Shown here in pieces: positions 7,036 to 14,588 of a DNA stretch of 42,910 nt. Where the stretch lies: the NCBI RefSeq assembly GCF_000739915.1, contig NZ_BBJT01000024.1, positions 1-42,910 on the forward strand, in the 5' to 3' direction. Source of the DNA: Paenibacillus chitinolyticus NBRC 15660 (lineage in GTDB: Bacteria; Bacillota; Bacilli; Paenibacillales; NBRC-103111). Position 1 is the stretch's first letter. Every line of letters starts with the position of its first letter. Under the pieces are notes generated by a model, which saw only the letters and a list, made by a program, of their open reading frames with translations, was not told the DNA's origin and searched no databases. Position numbers and translations under genes: made by a program.

Positions 7036-8409
7036 ATGAAAAAAATCATAGCTACGCTGACGGCGTCCGCTTTTGTATTCGGCATGATGCCGGCCGCATG
7101 GGCGGCGGATACCCATTCGCCTTACTACGAAATCAAAGACGGCAACCTTGTTCAACTTCACGCGACAACCGATAAGCCTCTCAATAAAGATGAGATACGC
7201 CTGCCCGCGCTGGAGAAAGTCAGCAAGCTGACCCTGGACACCGTGCTGGAATGGACGCTTAACAACTCCTACAATATGAAATTGCTCTACCTGAAAACAG
7301 CCGCGCTCGGCAGCAAAAGCAGCGATCTCAAGAATCAGAGCGAAAACCTGTACGGAGGCAGCTTCGAAGGCTACAAGCTTCCGGCTTCCCCGCAGGATTA
7401 CATGACGCCAGAGGCGATGAAGAAATACCAGATCGATCCGACCAAAGCGACTCCGGACAGCTTCTTCTGGATCGGTCCGGTTGTCGAAACCAACACGGTG
7501 CTGAACAAAGTCATCGAAGGGCAGGGGCAGATGGTTAATGGCATTAACCAGATTTTGCAGGCCCAGCGCGAACAGATGAAAACAACCTCGCATCAGCTCG
7601 ACACGGACATGTGGAACAACCTGCTCCAGACCGACGAAGCGATTGAAGGCATCAAGCTTCAGGTGACGGCGCAGTACGTGCAGCTTCTCGGCTCCAAGAA
7701 GCAAATCGCCCTCATGCACGAGTACAAAGGTGTGGCGGAGAAAGAGATGAAACGCGCCCAGGTGCTGAGCGACGCGGGTCTCGCTTCTCCCGAGGACGTG
7801 GAAACCGCCCGCAAAGCGGTGAACAAAATCGGTGACGATATTCAAACCCTGGAGAACAACTACCGCCTAGGCCTCGTGCAGTTGTGCTTCGATATCGGCG
7901 TTGAATACACGCCGGACCTGCTGCTCGAAGAGCCTGCCGCCGTATCCGAAAATGTGCAGCCGGTTGTGAAGAAAGATACCGAAACGCTGCTCGCCAATTC
8001 TTTTAAGCTGAAAATGGATCACAACGGCATCGACGAAGCCATCTGGCAGCAGCAGAATACCGTGACCAAGAATACGTACGGCGGCCAGTATCAGAGCGTC
8101 AACACGGGAATCGCTTATCAGAAACAGGAACAGACGAAAGCCGAGCTGGTCAAAAAGATCTACGCGACTTACAGCGATGCCGAGAACGCTTATCAGATCG
8201 TGCTGAACGAGCAGCGCAACCTGAAAGACGCGCAGGCCGATGTCGCCAAAATGAAAATCCGCTACGAGAACGGGTTTGTCTCCAAGCATGATTTCGATAA
8301 ATTTTCTTTTAAACTTCAACAGGCTCAAACCACGCTGGAGGGAGCCAGACTGAAATACTTCGCCTTGGTACGCAAGGCCGAAGCGATGGATAGAGGATTT
8401 ATCTCGTAA
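7036..8409 (+). CDS. TolC-like outer membrane efflux family protein
   Basis: A 457-residue protein with a Sec signal peptide (MKKIIATLTASAFVFGMM, predicted cleavage after AWA, about residue 22). The rest is mostly long amphipathic helix, with two halves that follow the OEP/TolC pattern: KEMKRAQVLSDAGLASPEDVETA-like in the first, and AQADVAKMKIRYENGFVSKHD-like in the second. Length fits the family (about 420-480). The ATG 7036 is chosen because an AAGAAGGGA ribosome site and a good signal sequence follow; the frame is open further upstream but without either. TolC proteins form outer-membrane tunnels, so the presence of one in an apparently single-membrane Paenibacillaceae cell is odd. It may span the thick wall or the S-layer zone, or act as a soluble scaffold. 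It closes the TetR-adaptor-permease operon. Confidence 0.75.
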   Translation: MKKIIATLTASAFVFGMMPAAWAADTHSPYYEIKDGNLVQLHATTDKPLNKDEIRLPALEKVSKLTLDTVLEWTLNNSYNMKLLYLKTAALGSKSSDLKNQSENLYGGSFEGYKLPASPQDYMTPEAMKKYQIDPTKATPDSFFWIGPVVETNTVLNKVIEGQGQMVNGINQILQAQREQMKTTSHQLDTDMWNNLLQTDEAIEGIKLQVTAQYVQLLGSKKQIALMHEYKGVAEKEMKRAQVLSDAGLASPEDVETARKAVNKIGDDIQTLENNYRLGLVQLCFDIGVEYTPDLLLEEPAAVSENVQPVVKKDTETLLANSFKLKMDHNGIDEAIWQQQNTVTKNTYGGQYQSVNTGIAYQKQEQTKAELVKKIYATYSDAENAYQIVLNEQRNLKDAQADVAKMKIRYENGFVSKHDFDKFSFKLQQAQTTLEGARLKYFALVRKAEAMDRGFIS

Positions 8410-8478
8410 AAGGCCTGTATTTCGAAAGTTTATGCAGACTGAATGTATATGGACTTTATTATTAGGCGAATGAATAAG

Positions 8479-8510
8479 AGAGACCGGTCCTTGGATCGGT
8501 CTCTTTTTTT
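8479..8510 (+). terminator. Terminator of the export operon
   Basis: AGAGACCG (8479-8486) pairs with CGGTCTCT (8497-8504), followed by seven T residues. It lies about 70 bases after the TolC-like stop. Confidence 0.85.
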
Positions 8511-8522
8511 GATAGCAACATT

Positions 8523-8555
8523 AAAAAAACCGTTGATCCTGTTATGGTCAACGGT
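8523..8555 (-). terminator. Terminator of the SDR gene
   Basis: On the minus strand an 8-bp stem (8555-8548 with 8536-8529) runs into a tract of T residues (complement of the A-run 8523-8529). It lies 28 bases after the SDR stop, tail to tail with the export operon terminator. Confidence 0.8.
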
Positions 8556-8582
8556 CTGTTTTACACTTGCGAATAATAACTC

Positions 8583-9320
8583 TCAACCTTGATTTTCATT
8601 AACATTTTTACTTGCAGCGACTGCACACTCAAAACGATCTCTAGTGATATTGAGTTGGTATATTTTTTCTGCTACATCACTCGCAACAACTCTTTCATCC
8701 AGATGGAAACCTGCGGGAAGATCTGTTCGCTCCTTCTCTTTTTCTAGATCCGTATACAACGGAGGATTATGCAAAGGGAAATATCCAACAAATACACCAT
8801 TTCCCTTTAATTCATTGTGTAAATGTTCGGAAAGAAGTCTCAGGGCCGCCTGGGGAGCTCCAATAGCAGCCGTATAAGGAAACGGATATCTATCAGACTG
8901 ACCACTCGTATACAAAATAGATCCCTTTGATTCTTTAACATAAGGAAGGGCAGCTTGAGCAGATTTCAAGGCACTGACTACACGCATATTTAGAAATTCC
9001 GTTATAAGTTCAGTTGAAATCTCTGTTGCAGGTACATATGCCTTGCCTAGCGGTCCCGGGACATTATAAAATAACACATCAATTCCTGACATCTTATCGG
9101 CCAATAGTTTAATTGCTCTCTCTATTTGTTTGGGGTCATATGCGTCAGCGGGTTCGAAATAAGTATCTATTCCTTCAGCTGATAATTCAGCCGCCATTTC
9201 TTCAATTTGTTCTTGTCCTCTGCGAATTAACCCTACGGAGTACCCTTCTTTACCGAAACGTCGAGCTGTTTCAAGTCCGACTCCCTGTCCTGCACCTACA
9301 ATGATAATATTTTTATTCAT
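8583..9320 (-). CDS. SDR-fold protein lacking the catalytic Lys
   Basis: A 245-residue short-chain dehydrogenase/reductase-like protein. The nucleotide-binding motif is at the start (IIIVGAGQGVGLETARRFG), and the ADA plus FYNVPG region corresponds to the usual NNAG. The active-site Ser is in ILYTSGQS. Where the family has Tyr-x-x-x-Lys, this protein reads PYTAAIGAPQAALRLL: a Tyr is present, but no Lys follows at +4 or nearby. It may therefore be a weak enzyme, a different reaction type or a sensor. The gene is AT-rich compared with its GC-rich neighbours and is divergent from a LysR gene of similar composition, so the pair probably arrived together. GAAAGGAAG precedes the ATG. Substrate unknown. 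Confidence 0.8.
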   Translation of the reverse strand: MNKNIIIVGAGQGVGLETARRFGKEGYSVGLIRRGQEQIEEMAAELSAEGIDTYFEPADAYDPKQIERAIKLLADKMSGIDVLFYNVPGPLGKAYVPATEISTELITEFLNMRVVSALKSAQAALPYVKESKGSILYTSGQSDRYPFPYTAAIGAPQAALRLLSEHLHNELKGNGVFVGYFPLHNPPLYTDLEKEKERTDLPAGFHLDERVVASDVAEKIYQLNITRDRFECAVAASKNVNENQG

Positions 9321-9446
9321 TTTATTTCTTCCTTTCCTAACAGTAATTAAATTTTATCCTTACAAAAAAAATTGTCTTGCATTGTTTTTCATATATCCAT
9401 TGTAGTAGATCCATATATATTTGTATAATTGAAATGATTGAAGATT

Positions 9447-9467
9447 TGATTCAAAATAATTGAATCA
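9447..9467. promoter_or_regulatory. LysR-type binding box between SDR and LysR genes
   Basis: A perfect inverted repeat, TGATTCAA (9447-9454) and TTGAATCA (9460-9467) around AATAA, ends 18 bases before the LysR start. It contains T-N11-A-type spacing as seen in LysR recognition sites. Its place between divergent genes fits autoregulation plus control of the SDR gene. Confidence 0.6.
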
Positions 9468-9485
9468 TAAGGAAGTGTAGACTAC

Positions 9486-10343
9486 ATGGAAATACGTCAT
9501 TTATTAACATTCAAGACTGTTGTAGAAAAAGGCGGGTTTAAAAAGGCTGCTGAATATCTCGGATATGCTCAATCTTCTATAACCACTCATATTAAAGACT
9601 TAGAAAATGAAGTAGGTGCACCCCTATTTGATCGGATTGGTAAAAAAGTAATTTTGACTCACTATGGACAGCAGTTCCTTCCGTATGCCATAAAAATTAT
9701 CGAATTGCATACTCAGGCTTTAAATATGGATGAAGAACCTATCGGCAATCTTAAAATCGGTATATCTGAATTGTTGACCGTTCAACGTATTCCCTCCATT
9801 TTGTTAGAATACAAAAAATTGTACCCCAAAGTTAATATTTCTCTTAAATCACTTGACCACTGTGATATTAGTTCTAATCTGCAAAATGGAGATATTGATA
9901 TGGCATTGATTTTAGAAAAGGAAGATTGGCCTCTGCCTGAGCTCCATTGTGAAAAATTAAAAAGAGAAGAAATGGTTTTGATTAGCTCTCTCGAAAATAA
10001 AGAAGACTTAAAAACAATTCTTTATACAGAGGAAAGCTGCTGCTACAAATCTTTATTCGAAAACTATTTAGAAAGTAAACATATAGAGGTAGAACAAATT
10101 CTAAAATTTCAAAGTATTGAGGCCATAAAACAATGTGTCATTGGTGGTCTAGGCTGCTCATTGGTTCCTTACTTTTCTGTAAGAGAAGAAATAGAAGGAA
10201 ATAAAATAAAGGGTGAAAGGGTGAGCCATGAACTTAATGCAAACATGTCCACCTACTTGGTCTATCACAAGGATAAATGGATCTCTCCCGCTATGCGTAG
10301 TATGATCACTCTGATCAGGACCCATGTTAAAACCTGGAGTTAA
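9486..10343 (+). CDS. LysR-family transcriptional regulator
   Basis: A 285-residue LysR-type regulator. The helix-turn-helix spans about residues 1-60: MEIRHLLTFKTVVEKGGFKK, then AEYLGYAQSSITTHIKDLENEVGAPLFDR-like sequence. The effector domain begins near 85 with IGNLKIGISELLT. It resembles the CynR/CysL-type branch in general pattern only. GGAAG stands before the ATG. It is divergent from the SDR gene with a perfect palindrome between them, so the SDR is its most likely target. Codon use is AT-rich, unlike the flanking export and nrd operons, which suggests the pair was acquired. Confidence 0.9.
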   Translation: MEIRHLLTFKTVVEKGGFKKAAEYLGYAQSSITTHIKDLENEVGAPLFDRIGKKVILTHYGQQFLPYAIKIIELHTQALNMDEEPIGNLKIGISELLTVQRIPSILLEYKKLYPKVNISLKSLDHCDISSNLQNGDIDMALILEKEDWPLPELHCEKLKREEMVLISSLENKEDLKTILYTEESCCYKSLFENYLESKHIEVEQILKFQSIEAIKQCVIGGLGCSLVPYFSVREEIEGNKIKGERVSHELNANMSTYLVYHKDKWISPAMRSMITLIRTHVKTWS

Positions 10344-10656
10344 CGTTCTATTTTACAAATACAGGGGAGCATTATTATCAAGCGTTTTTGACTTATTTCA
10401 CCCTTAAAAAGCAAAAGAACCCTCATAAATTAATATACGGCTCCATTATTTTGTATTGGCAGCTGATAAATAAAATGCAGCGCGCATCCTAACGGATACG
10501 CGCTGCATTTTATTTATAAACTCATGTAGTCGGTTCTCTGAAGCCCTGTTTAACCCAAAAACAAGGGTTTTGCAGTGATCTCTCATCGTGCGTCTTTCTT
10601 CGTTTAACGTTCGGCTATGAAATTTTGGAGGCGCCGTCGCCGGGATGAGCCTTCGT
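10344..10656. other. Gene-free stretch with a long hairpin
   Basis: No convincing gene. The first part is AT-rich like the LysR gene; the composition becomes GC-rich from about 10590 where the TetR gene region begins. The only clear structure is the long hairpin at 10466-10517, plus a small AACCC/GGGTT hairpin near 10554-10575. Confidence 0.6.
10466..10517. terminator. Long perfect hairpin, probable bidirectional terminator
   Basis: A 19-bp perfect stem (10466-10484 with 10499-10517), then one mismatch and four more pairs around a TAAC loop. The outer part of each arm is T- or A-rich, so it could terminate the LysR transcript from the left and the TetR transcript from the right. It is longer than most terminators. 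Confidence 0.6.
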
Positions 10657-11241
10657 TCACCGGGACTGTCGAGCCTGGAGGCCGTGAATAAAATTCTCGG
10701 CCAGCTCCCGCGGGACAAGTTGAGCGGGATCGCGTCCGCTCAAGATCCAGAAGAAGCTCGGTCCGATCAGCAAGGCAGTGGCCTGTTCGAGCGGGACTGG
10801 CAGCGTATCCTTCCCGAGCGCGCGCTCGATCACGACACGAGCGCTATCGCCGAGCGGGTCTTTCGCGGAGAGCAGCTCCGCCACGACGGAGTCATGCTGC
10901 GCTTCACCCAGGAGTGCCCGATAGGCGGCACCGGCCAGTGAGTGCGCGAGGAAGCGCAGAAGTGCTTCCAGGTAGGCCGTGATGTCGTCTAAAGGATCTC
11001 CCGAGAGACTAATCGCAAGCTCCTCCTCTGCATCGGCTGCGCTGGCCTCAAACAGGATCTCCGCTTTGTGTGACCACCATCGATACACGGTCTGTCTGGA
11101 CACTCCGGCCCTCTCGGAAATGCCCTTCATCGTCATTGCCGCATACCCGACCTCGAACAAGAGGTCGTCAACTGCATTTAGAATAGCCGTCCTCGCTTGC
11201 TCGTTTCGGGGACGGCCGACGGGATTATGTTCTTTATTCAT
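10657..11241 (-). CDS. TetR-family regulator, apparently leaderless
   Basis: A 194-residue TetR-type protein. The DNA-binding domain is at about 10-60: GRPRNEQARTAILNAVDDLL, then MKGISERAGVSRQTVYRWW and SHKAEILFEA. The GRPR start and the VYRWW recognition helix are common in regulators from actinobacteria. The ATG at 11241 has no ribosome site, and a TATAAT box ends only six bases upstream, so the message probably begins at or near the start codon. It is divergent from an NAD(P)-dependent epimerase and is its likely repressor. It is GC-rich, in contrast to the AT-rich LysR gene on its left. Ligand unknown. Confidence 0.85.
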   Translation of the reverse strand: MNKEHNPVGRPRNEQARTAILNAVDDLLFEVGYAAMTMKGISERAGVSRQTVYRWWSHKAEILFEASAADAEEELAISLSGDPLDDITAYLEALLRFLAHSLAGAAYRALLGEAQHDSVVAELLSAKDPLGDSARVVIERALGKDTLPVPLEQATALLIGPSFFWILSGRDPAQLVPRELAENFIHGLQARQSR

Positions 11242-11247
11242 GTCACA

Positions 11248-11277
11248 ATTATACAAGGGGACGTTGTTTCTTGTCCA
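11248..11277 (-). promoter_or_regulatory. Promoter of the TetR gene
   Basis: On the minus strand TGGACA (11277-11272), an 18-base spacer and TATAAT (11253-11248). The expected transcription start falls on or next to the ATG at 11241. ACAAG and CTTGT form an inverted repeat spanning the spacer, a candidate operator. Confidence 0.55.
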
Positions 11278-11551
11278 TTTTCTGATTATATGTGACTAAT
11301 CCAAAGCCGTCGCCTTCACCTCGTCTGCGGCCCTGTTCGCCGGAGCTGTAAGCCCTCTTATCGCTAAGACGGCATTCACACAAGACTTTCTTCAAAAAAA
11401 AATTACTGGACACCATGCACCGTTTATAGTAAATTAAGTCACACGATGTCTCGTAATTAAAGAGGACGGATGTCGTCTCGTATTCTGAGGATGCGAGTTA
11501 CCGCAAAAAATAGGCCGCAGCCCACAGAAGGGCTGCAAGGAGGTAACACGA
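11278..11551. other. Divergent region upstream of the epimerase gene
   Basis: No gene seen. It must hold the epimerase promoter; a weak candidate lies around 11404-11436, where a TATAGT box is visible but no good -35. The only strong signal is the ribosome site AAGGAGGT at 11537-11544. Confidence 0.4.
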
Positions 11552-12454
11552 ATGAATGTATTTGTCACTGGAGCAACAGGGTGGATCGGATCGGTCACCG
11601 TAGATGAGCTGCTGAAAGCTGGACACAAGGTCGTCGGGTTGGTCCGTTCGGACGTCTCTGCTGCGTCGCTCGAGGCGAAAGGCGCGAAGGTTCTGCGCGG
11701 GGACCTCGATGATCTCGACTCCCTCCGCCGCGGGGCGTCCGATGCGGAGGCTGTCATTCACCTGGCGAACAAGCACGACTTTGCAAATCCGGCGGAGTCT
11801 GACCGTGCTGAGCGGGCTGCAGTCGAAACCCTTGCTGAGGCGCTGGTCGGTACCAACCGGCCTTTCATGGTCGCGACTGGATTGTCCGGCCTGTATCAGG
11901 GGCGGCCGATACTGGAGACGGACCCGTCGCCTGACGTGAGCCCGGACTCTCACCGAGGCGGTGCTGAGAACCTCGCTCTCGACTACGTTGATCGCGGAGT
12001 GCGGACTATGATCATCCGGTTCGCACCGACGGTTCACGGGGCCGGAGACTGGGGCTTTGTCAAATTCCTGGTGAGCGCTGCACGCAAACATGGCGTGTCC
12101 GGGTACATCGATGACGGCTCCCACGCATGGTCCGCGGTGCACCGTTCCGATGCCGCCAAGCTCATCCGGCTTGGAATCGAGAAAGCACCGGCCGGAGCAC
12201 GCCTGCATGCCGTCGCAGAGGAAACCATCTCCACCCGGGCGATCGCCGAAGCCATCGGACGCGCTCTTGATATCCCGGTGGTGACGATCGCGCCGGAGGA
12301 TGCAGTTGCGCACTTCGGTTTTGTCGGCAGTTTTTTCAAACTATCCATGAACGGCTCCAGCGAACGCACCCGTGAACTGCTCGAATGGGCGCCCGCCGGG
12401 CCGACTCTAATTGATGACATCTTGGCCGGTGCGTACAAGGAAGCCGGGAAATAA
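11552..12454 (+). CDS. NAD(P)-dependent epimerase/reductase family protein
   Basis: A 300-residue atypical/extended SDR. MNVFVTGATGWIGSVTVDEL gives the TGxxGxxG cofactor motif at 7-14, followed by LVRSD and LRGDLDDLDSL, the usual nucleotide-contact region. VIHLANKHD matches the HxA element. The substrate domain (about 150-300) includes GAENLALDYVDRGVRTMIIR and AWSAVHRSDAAKL, common in sugar-epimerase-like and NmrA/DFR-like reductases of actinobacteria. The canonical Tyr-x-x-x-Lys is not evident where expected, since the segment reads HRGGAENL. A very strong ribosome site (AAGGAGGT) fixes the start. It is divergent from the leaderless TetR gene and ends in a hairpin without a T-tract, both in keeping with transfer from a high-GC donor. 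Substrate unknown. Confidence 0.85.
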   Translation: MNVFVTGATGWIGSVTVDELLKAGHKVVGLVRSDVSAASLEAKGAKVLRGDLDDLDSLRRGASDAEAVIHLANKHDFANPAESDRAERAAVETLAEALVGTNRPFMVATGLSGLYQGRPILETDPSPDVSPDSHRGGAENLALDYVDRGVRTMIIRFAPTVHGAGDWGFVKFLVSAARKHGVSGYIDDGSHAWSAVHRSDAAKLIRLGIEKAPAGARLHAVAEETISTRAIAEAIGRALDIPVVTIAPEDAVAHFGFVGSFFKLSMNGSSERTRELLEWAPAGPTLIDDILAGAYKEAGK

Positions 12455-12466
12455 GGTGCGATCCAC

Positions 12467-12516
12467 AGAACCAGGCCTGCTGCCCTGAACCCGTCACGGC
12501 AGCAGGGCCTGGTTCT
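12467..12516 (+). terminator. Strong hairpin without T-tract after the epimerase gene
   Basis: An 18-base arm (12467-12484) pairs with 12498-12516 with one bulged G, around a 13-base loop. No run of T follows. This form is common in high-GC actinobacteria and rare in Bacillales, where the other terminators of this window all carry T-tracts. Confidence 0.6.
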
Positions 12517-12832
12517 GGCTTGCGTGTAGGCGTGTACCATCTTGGTCGTGGACCTTGTCGCCGCCATCCATTTGGCGGTTCCGAAACCCCTGCCTCCTTT
12601 ACCACCGGAGCCATTCCCACGCTGCAGGTTGCGAGCGTCGTGACGCTCATGGCAGGTTTCCTCATCTTAGCGGCAGCATTCCAGGCGCACCGACGGGAGC
12701 GGAGCTCAGCCACTGTGGGCTCTGGAGCCCCCCGATTGATAAATACGAGCAGAGGAAATCGGAGTTGTATAAATATACATTATAATGCATGATTAATCTG
12801 TTGGATGTATACAAGTACCGGAGGTGAGAGCG
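12517..12832. other. Gene-free stretch, possible remnant of transferred DNA
   Basis: No gene with a proper start is visible. One plus-strand frame (about 12570-12720) encodes a membrane-helix-like segment (LQVASVVTLMAGFLILAAAF) followed by HRRER, which may be the tail of a lost membrane protein, but there is no ribosome site or recognisable family. The end of the stretch turns AT-rich and carries TATAAT at 12781-12786, a likely -10 for the acetyltransferase gene. Confidence 0.35.
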
Positions 12833-13240
12833 ATGACCTTTAAGATCCGCACGGATCTGCCGGCGAAAGCCGCTTATTACGAGCTGTTCCAATCGACAGG
12901 ATGGGATGGGGACGGAATCTGGACGGAAGACATGCTGCACGAAGCGGTCCGGAACAGCTGGTACGTCGTTACGGTCTATAAGGGCGACAGGCTGGTAGCG
13001 TCAGGTCGTATGGTTTCGGACGGAGTTATTCAGTGTATCCTATGCGAAATGATGGTGCTGCCGGATTATCGGAATCGGGGCCTCGGCAGCCAAATCATGG
13101 ATCATCTTTTGGACTACTGCAAGTCAAAAGGAATCCGCTGGGTCCAGCTTGCCTGCGCGAAAGGGAAGCAGGGCTTCTATGAACGCTACGGATTTCGCGA
13201 GCGGCCGGCCGATGCTCCGGGAATGGGCCTGTTCCTCTAA
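12833..13240 (+). CDS. GNAT-family N-acetyltransferase
   Basis: A 135-residue protein with the GNAT fold: an N-terminal substrate part, strand VASGRMVSDG, then strand 4 CEMMVLPDYRNRGLGSQIMD containing the acetyl-CoA loop (Q/RxxGxG/A, here RNRGLG, about residues 80-85). The C-terminal CAKGKQGFYERYGFRERP matches motif B. The ATG 12833 is chosen over an upstream GTG because GGAGG at 12820-12824 overlaps that GTG and has the right spacing to the ATG. It transfers an acetyl group from acetyl-CoA to an amine; the acceptor is unknown. It is a single-gene unit with its own promoter and a strong terminator. Confidence 0.88.
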   Translation: MTFKIRTDLPAKAAYYELFQSTGWDGDGIWTEDMLHEAVRNSWYVVTVYKGDRLVASGRMVSDGVIQCILCEMMVLPDYRNRGLGSQIMDHLLDYCKSKGIRWVQLACAKGKQGFYERYGFRERPADAPGMGLFL

Positions 13241-13296
13241 CCGGCCATACGCTGCGAACAGCGAGCGCCCTCATCCGGCACAACCGCAGCCGGACG

Positions 13297-13340
13297 CAAA
13301 AAGACGCACAAAATTGTCTCCAATTTTGTACGTCTTTTTC
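13297..13340. terminator. Bidirectional terminator between GNAT and nrdF
   Basis: Arms 13297-13316 and 13321-13340 pair over 20 bases with one mismatch around a TCTC loop. The outer arm is A-rich on one side and T-rich on the other, so it can stop both the acetyltransferase and the nrd transcripts. Confidence 0.85.
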
Positions 13341-13405
13341 GTTTAGGCGGCCGCTTATGCGGTCCGTCCTGCTCGGCCGGATGCCGGAGGCCGGAGGCGG
13401 CGGTC

Positions 13406-14365
13406 TTACAGCCCTTCGAAGCTGAAATCGTCGTCGCTAAGCGGTTCGACGCGGAGGGCGCGGACGTAGCCGTTGCCTTTTTTCGAGAAAAAGTCATGCT
13501 GCTTCGTCTGTGTCCGGATGCCGTTCAGAACGACCGGATGAACCGGCTCTTCCGGGAAATAAGGATCGCGTCCGAGGTTCATCAGCGCTTTGTTGGCGTT
13601 GTAGCGCACATAACGCAGCACATCGTCCTGCAGGCCGAGCGGAGTGTACAGCTCTTCCGTATAGAGCTTCTCGATCTCGTACAGCTCCAGAAGCAGCTTG
13701 ATCTGCTCCTCGGCGGCTTCCTGCTGATCCGCTTCGCTCAGAGACGCGAACAGCTCCTGCGCCAGCGTGCCGACGTATAGGCCGTGGATGCTTTCGTCGC
13801 GCAGAATGAGGTCAATGATCTCGCCGCTGTTCGTCATTTTGCCTTGTCCCGCCAAATAGAGCGGGTAGAAGAAGCCGCTGTAGAACAGGTAGCTTTCGAG
13901 ATAAACGGAAGCCGTCATCGCCAGATACAGGTCTTTCTCGGATTGGATGCTGTTGTAGTAGCGGTTAATGAGATCCGCTTTCTGCTGCAGGCGTCCGTTC
14001 TCTTCGACCCAGCGGAAAATGCCGTCGATCTCTTCGTTGCTCGCCAGCGTCGTGAAAATGCTGCTGTAGGACTTCGCATGGATCTGCTCCATCATGCCCA
14101 TGAACGACAGCACGGCTTTGCGCTGGAGGCCGTCCATGTGCTCGACGAGTCTCGGCATGCCGACTCCGCCTTGAAGGGTATCCAGCAGCGTCAGGCCGCC
14201 CAGAACCTTCTTGTAGACGTCCTGCTCGTCCGGACTCATCTCGATCCAGACCATTTTATCGTCGGAAAGGGGAATTTCTTCTTCGGTCCAGAACTGCATT
14301 ACGTTCTGCTGCCAAAACGACCAGGTGTAATCATCGTCGGGTTTATTCCAATTGACGGCTTTCAT
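13406..14365 (-). CDS. nrdF: Class Ib ribonucleotide reductase beta subunit NrdF
   Basis: A 319-residue protein that holds the metal centre and tyrosyl radical of class Ib ribonucleotide reductase. The metal ligands are all visible: Asp62 (LLDTLQGG), Glu93 and His96 (MEQIHAKSY), Glu157, Glu191 and His194 (RDESIHG). Tyr100 is the radical site, with the usual spacing from His96. AAAGGAGAG before ATG 14365 decides the start. It is the last gene of nrdI-nrdE-nrdF but is separated from nrdE by 223 bases with two RNA hairpins. It works with NrdE (catalysis) and NrdI (radical assembly, usually with manganese). It ends in Asp/Phe-rich DDDFSFEGL, the tail that docks on NrdE. Confidence 0.97.
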   Translation of the reverse strand: MKAVNWNKPDDDYTWSFWQQNVMQFWTEEEIPLSDDKMVWIEMSPDEQDVYKKVLGGLTLLDTLQGGVGMPRLVEHMDGLQRKAVLSFMGMMEQIHAKSYSSIFTTLASNEEIDGIFRWVEENGRLQQKADLINRYYNSIQSEKDLYLAMTASVYLESYLFYSGFFYPLYLAGQGKMTNSGEIIDLILRDESIHGLYVGTLAQELFASLSEADQQEAAEEQIKLLLELYEIEKLYTEELYTPLGLQDDVLRYVRYNANKALMNLGRDPYFPEEPVHPVVLNGIRTQTKQHDFFSKKGNGYVRALRVEPLSDDDFSFEGL

Positions 14366-14432
14366 CGTTTTCTCTCCTTTGGATGGGGCGCGCTGCAAAT
14401 CCGGCATCAGTCGCTGCCGTGCCTAACCATAG

Positions 14433-14548
14433 GCAGCTTTATACGGGGCTGACAAGTTCCGGCCCTGCATAAAGCTGCTTATCGGGATAGCGCCATACGG
14501 ATGATTTGCGGCCTGCGCGGAGCGTTTTTACGCTCCTGTCGCGCAGCC
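14433..14548 (-). other. Structured gap between nrdE and nrdF
   Basis: Two hairpins lie in the gap. The first is 14510-14548: CTGCGCG pairs with CGCGCAG, and GAGCG with CGCTC inside, with a bulge. The second is a perfect 10-bp inverted repeat, 14433-14442 with 14469-14478. Neither is followed by a T-tract on the minus strand, so RNA processing or stability control is more likely than termination. Confidence 0.45.
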
Positions 14549-14588
14549 GGTTTCTTTTACACGAATCTATACTTAACCTGGCCCTCTC

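Noticed and set aside
12520-12792. 90-residue plus-strand open frame with one membrane-like helix
   Set aside because: No ribosome site or family; at best a remnant, so described only as part of the gene-free stretch.
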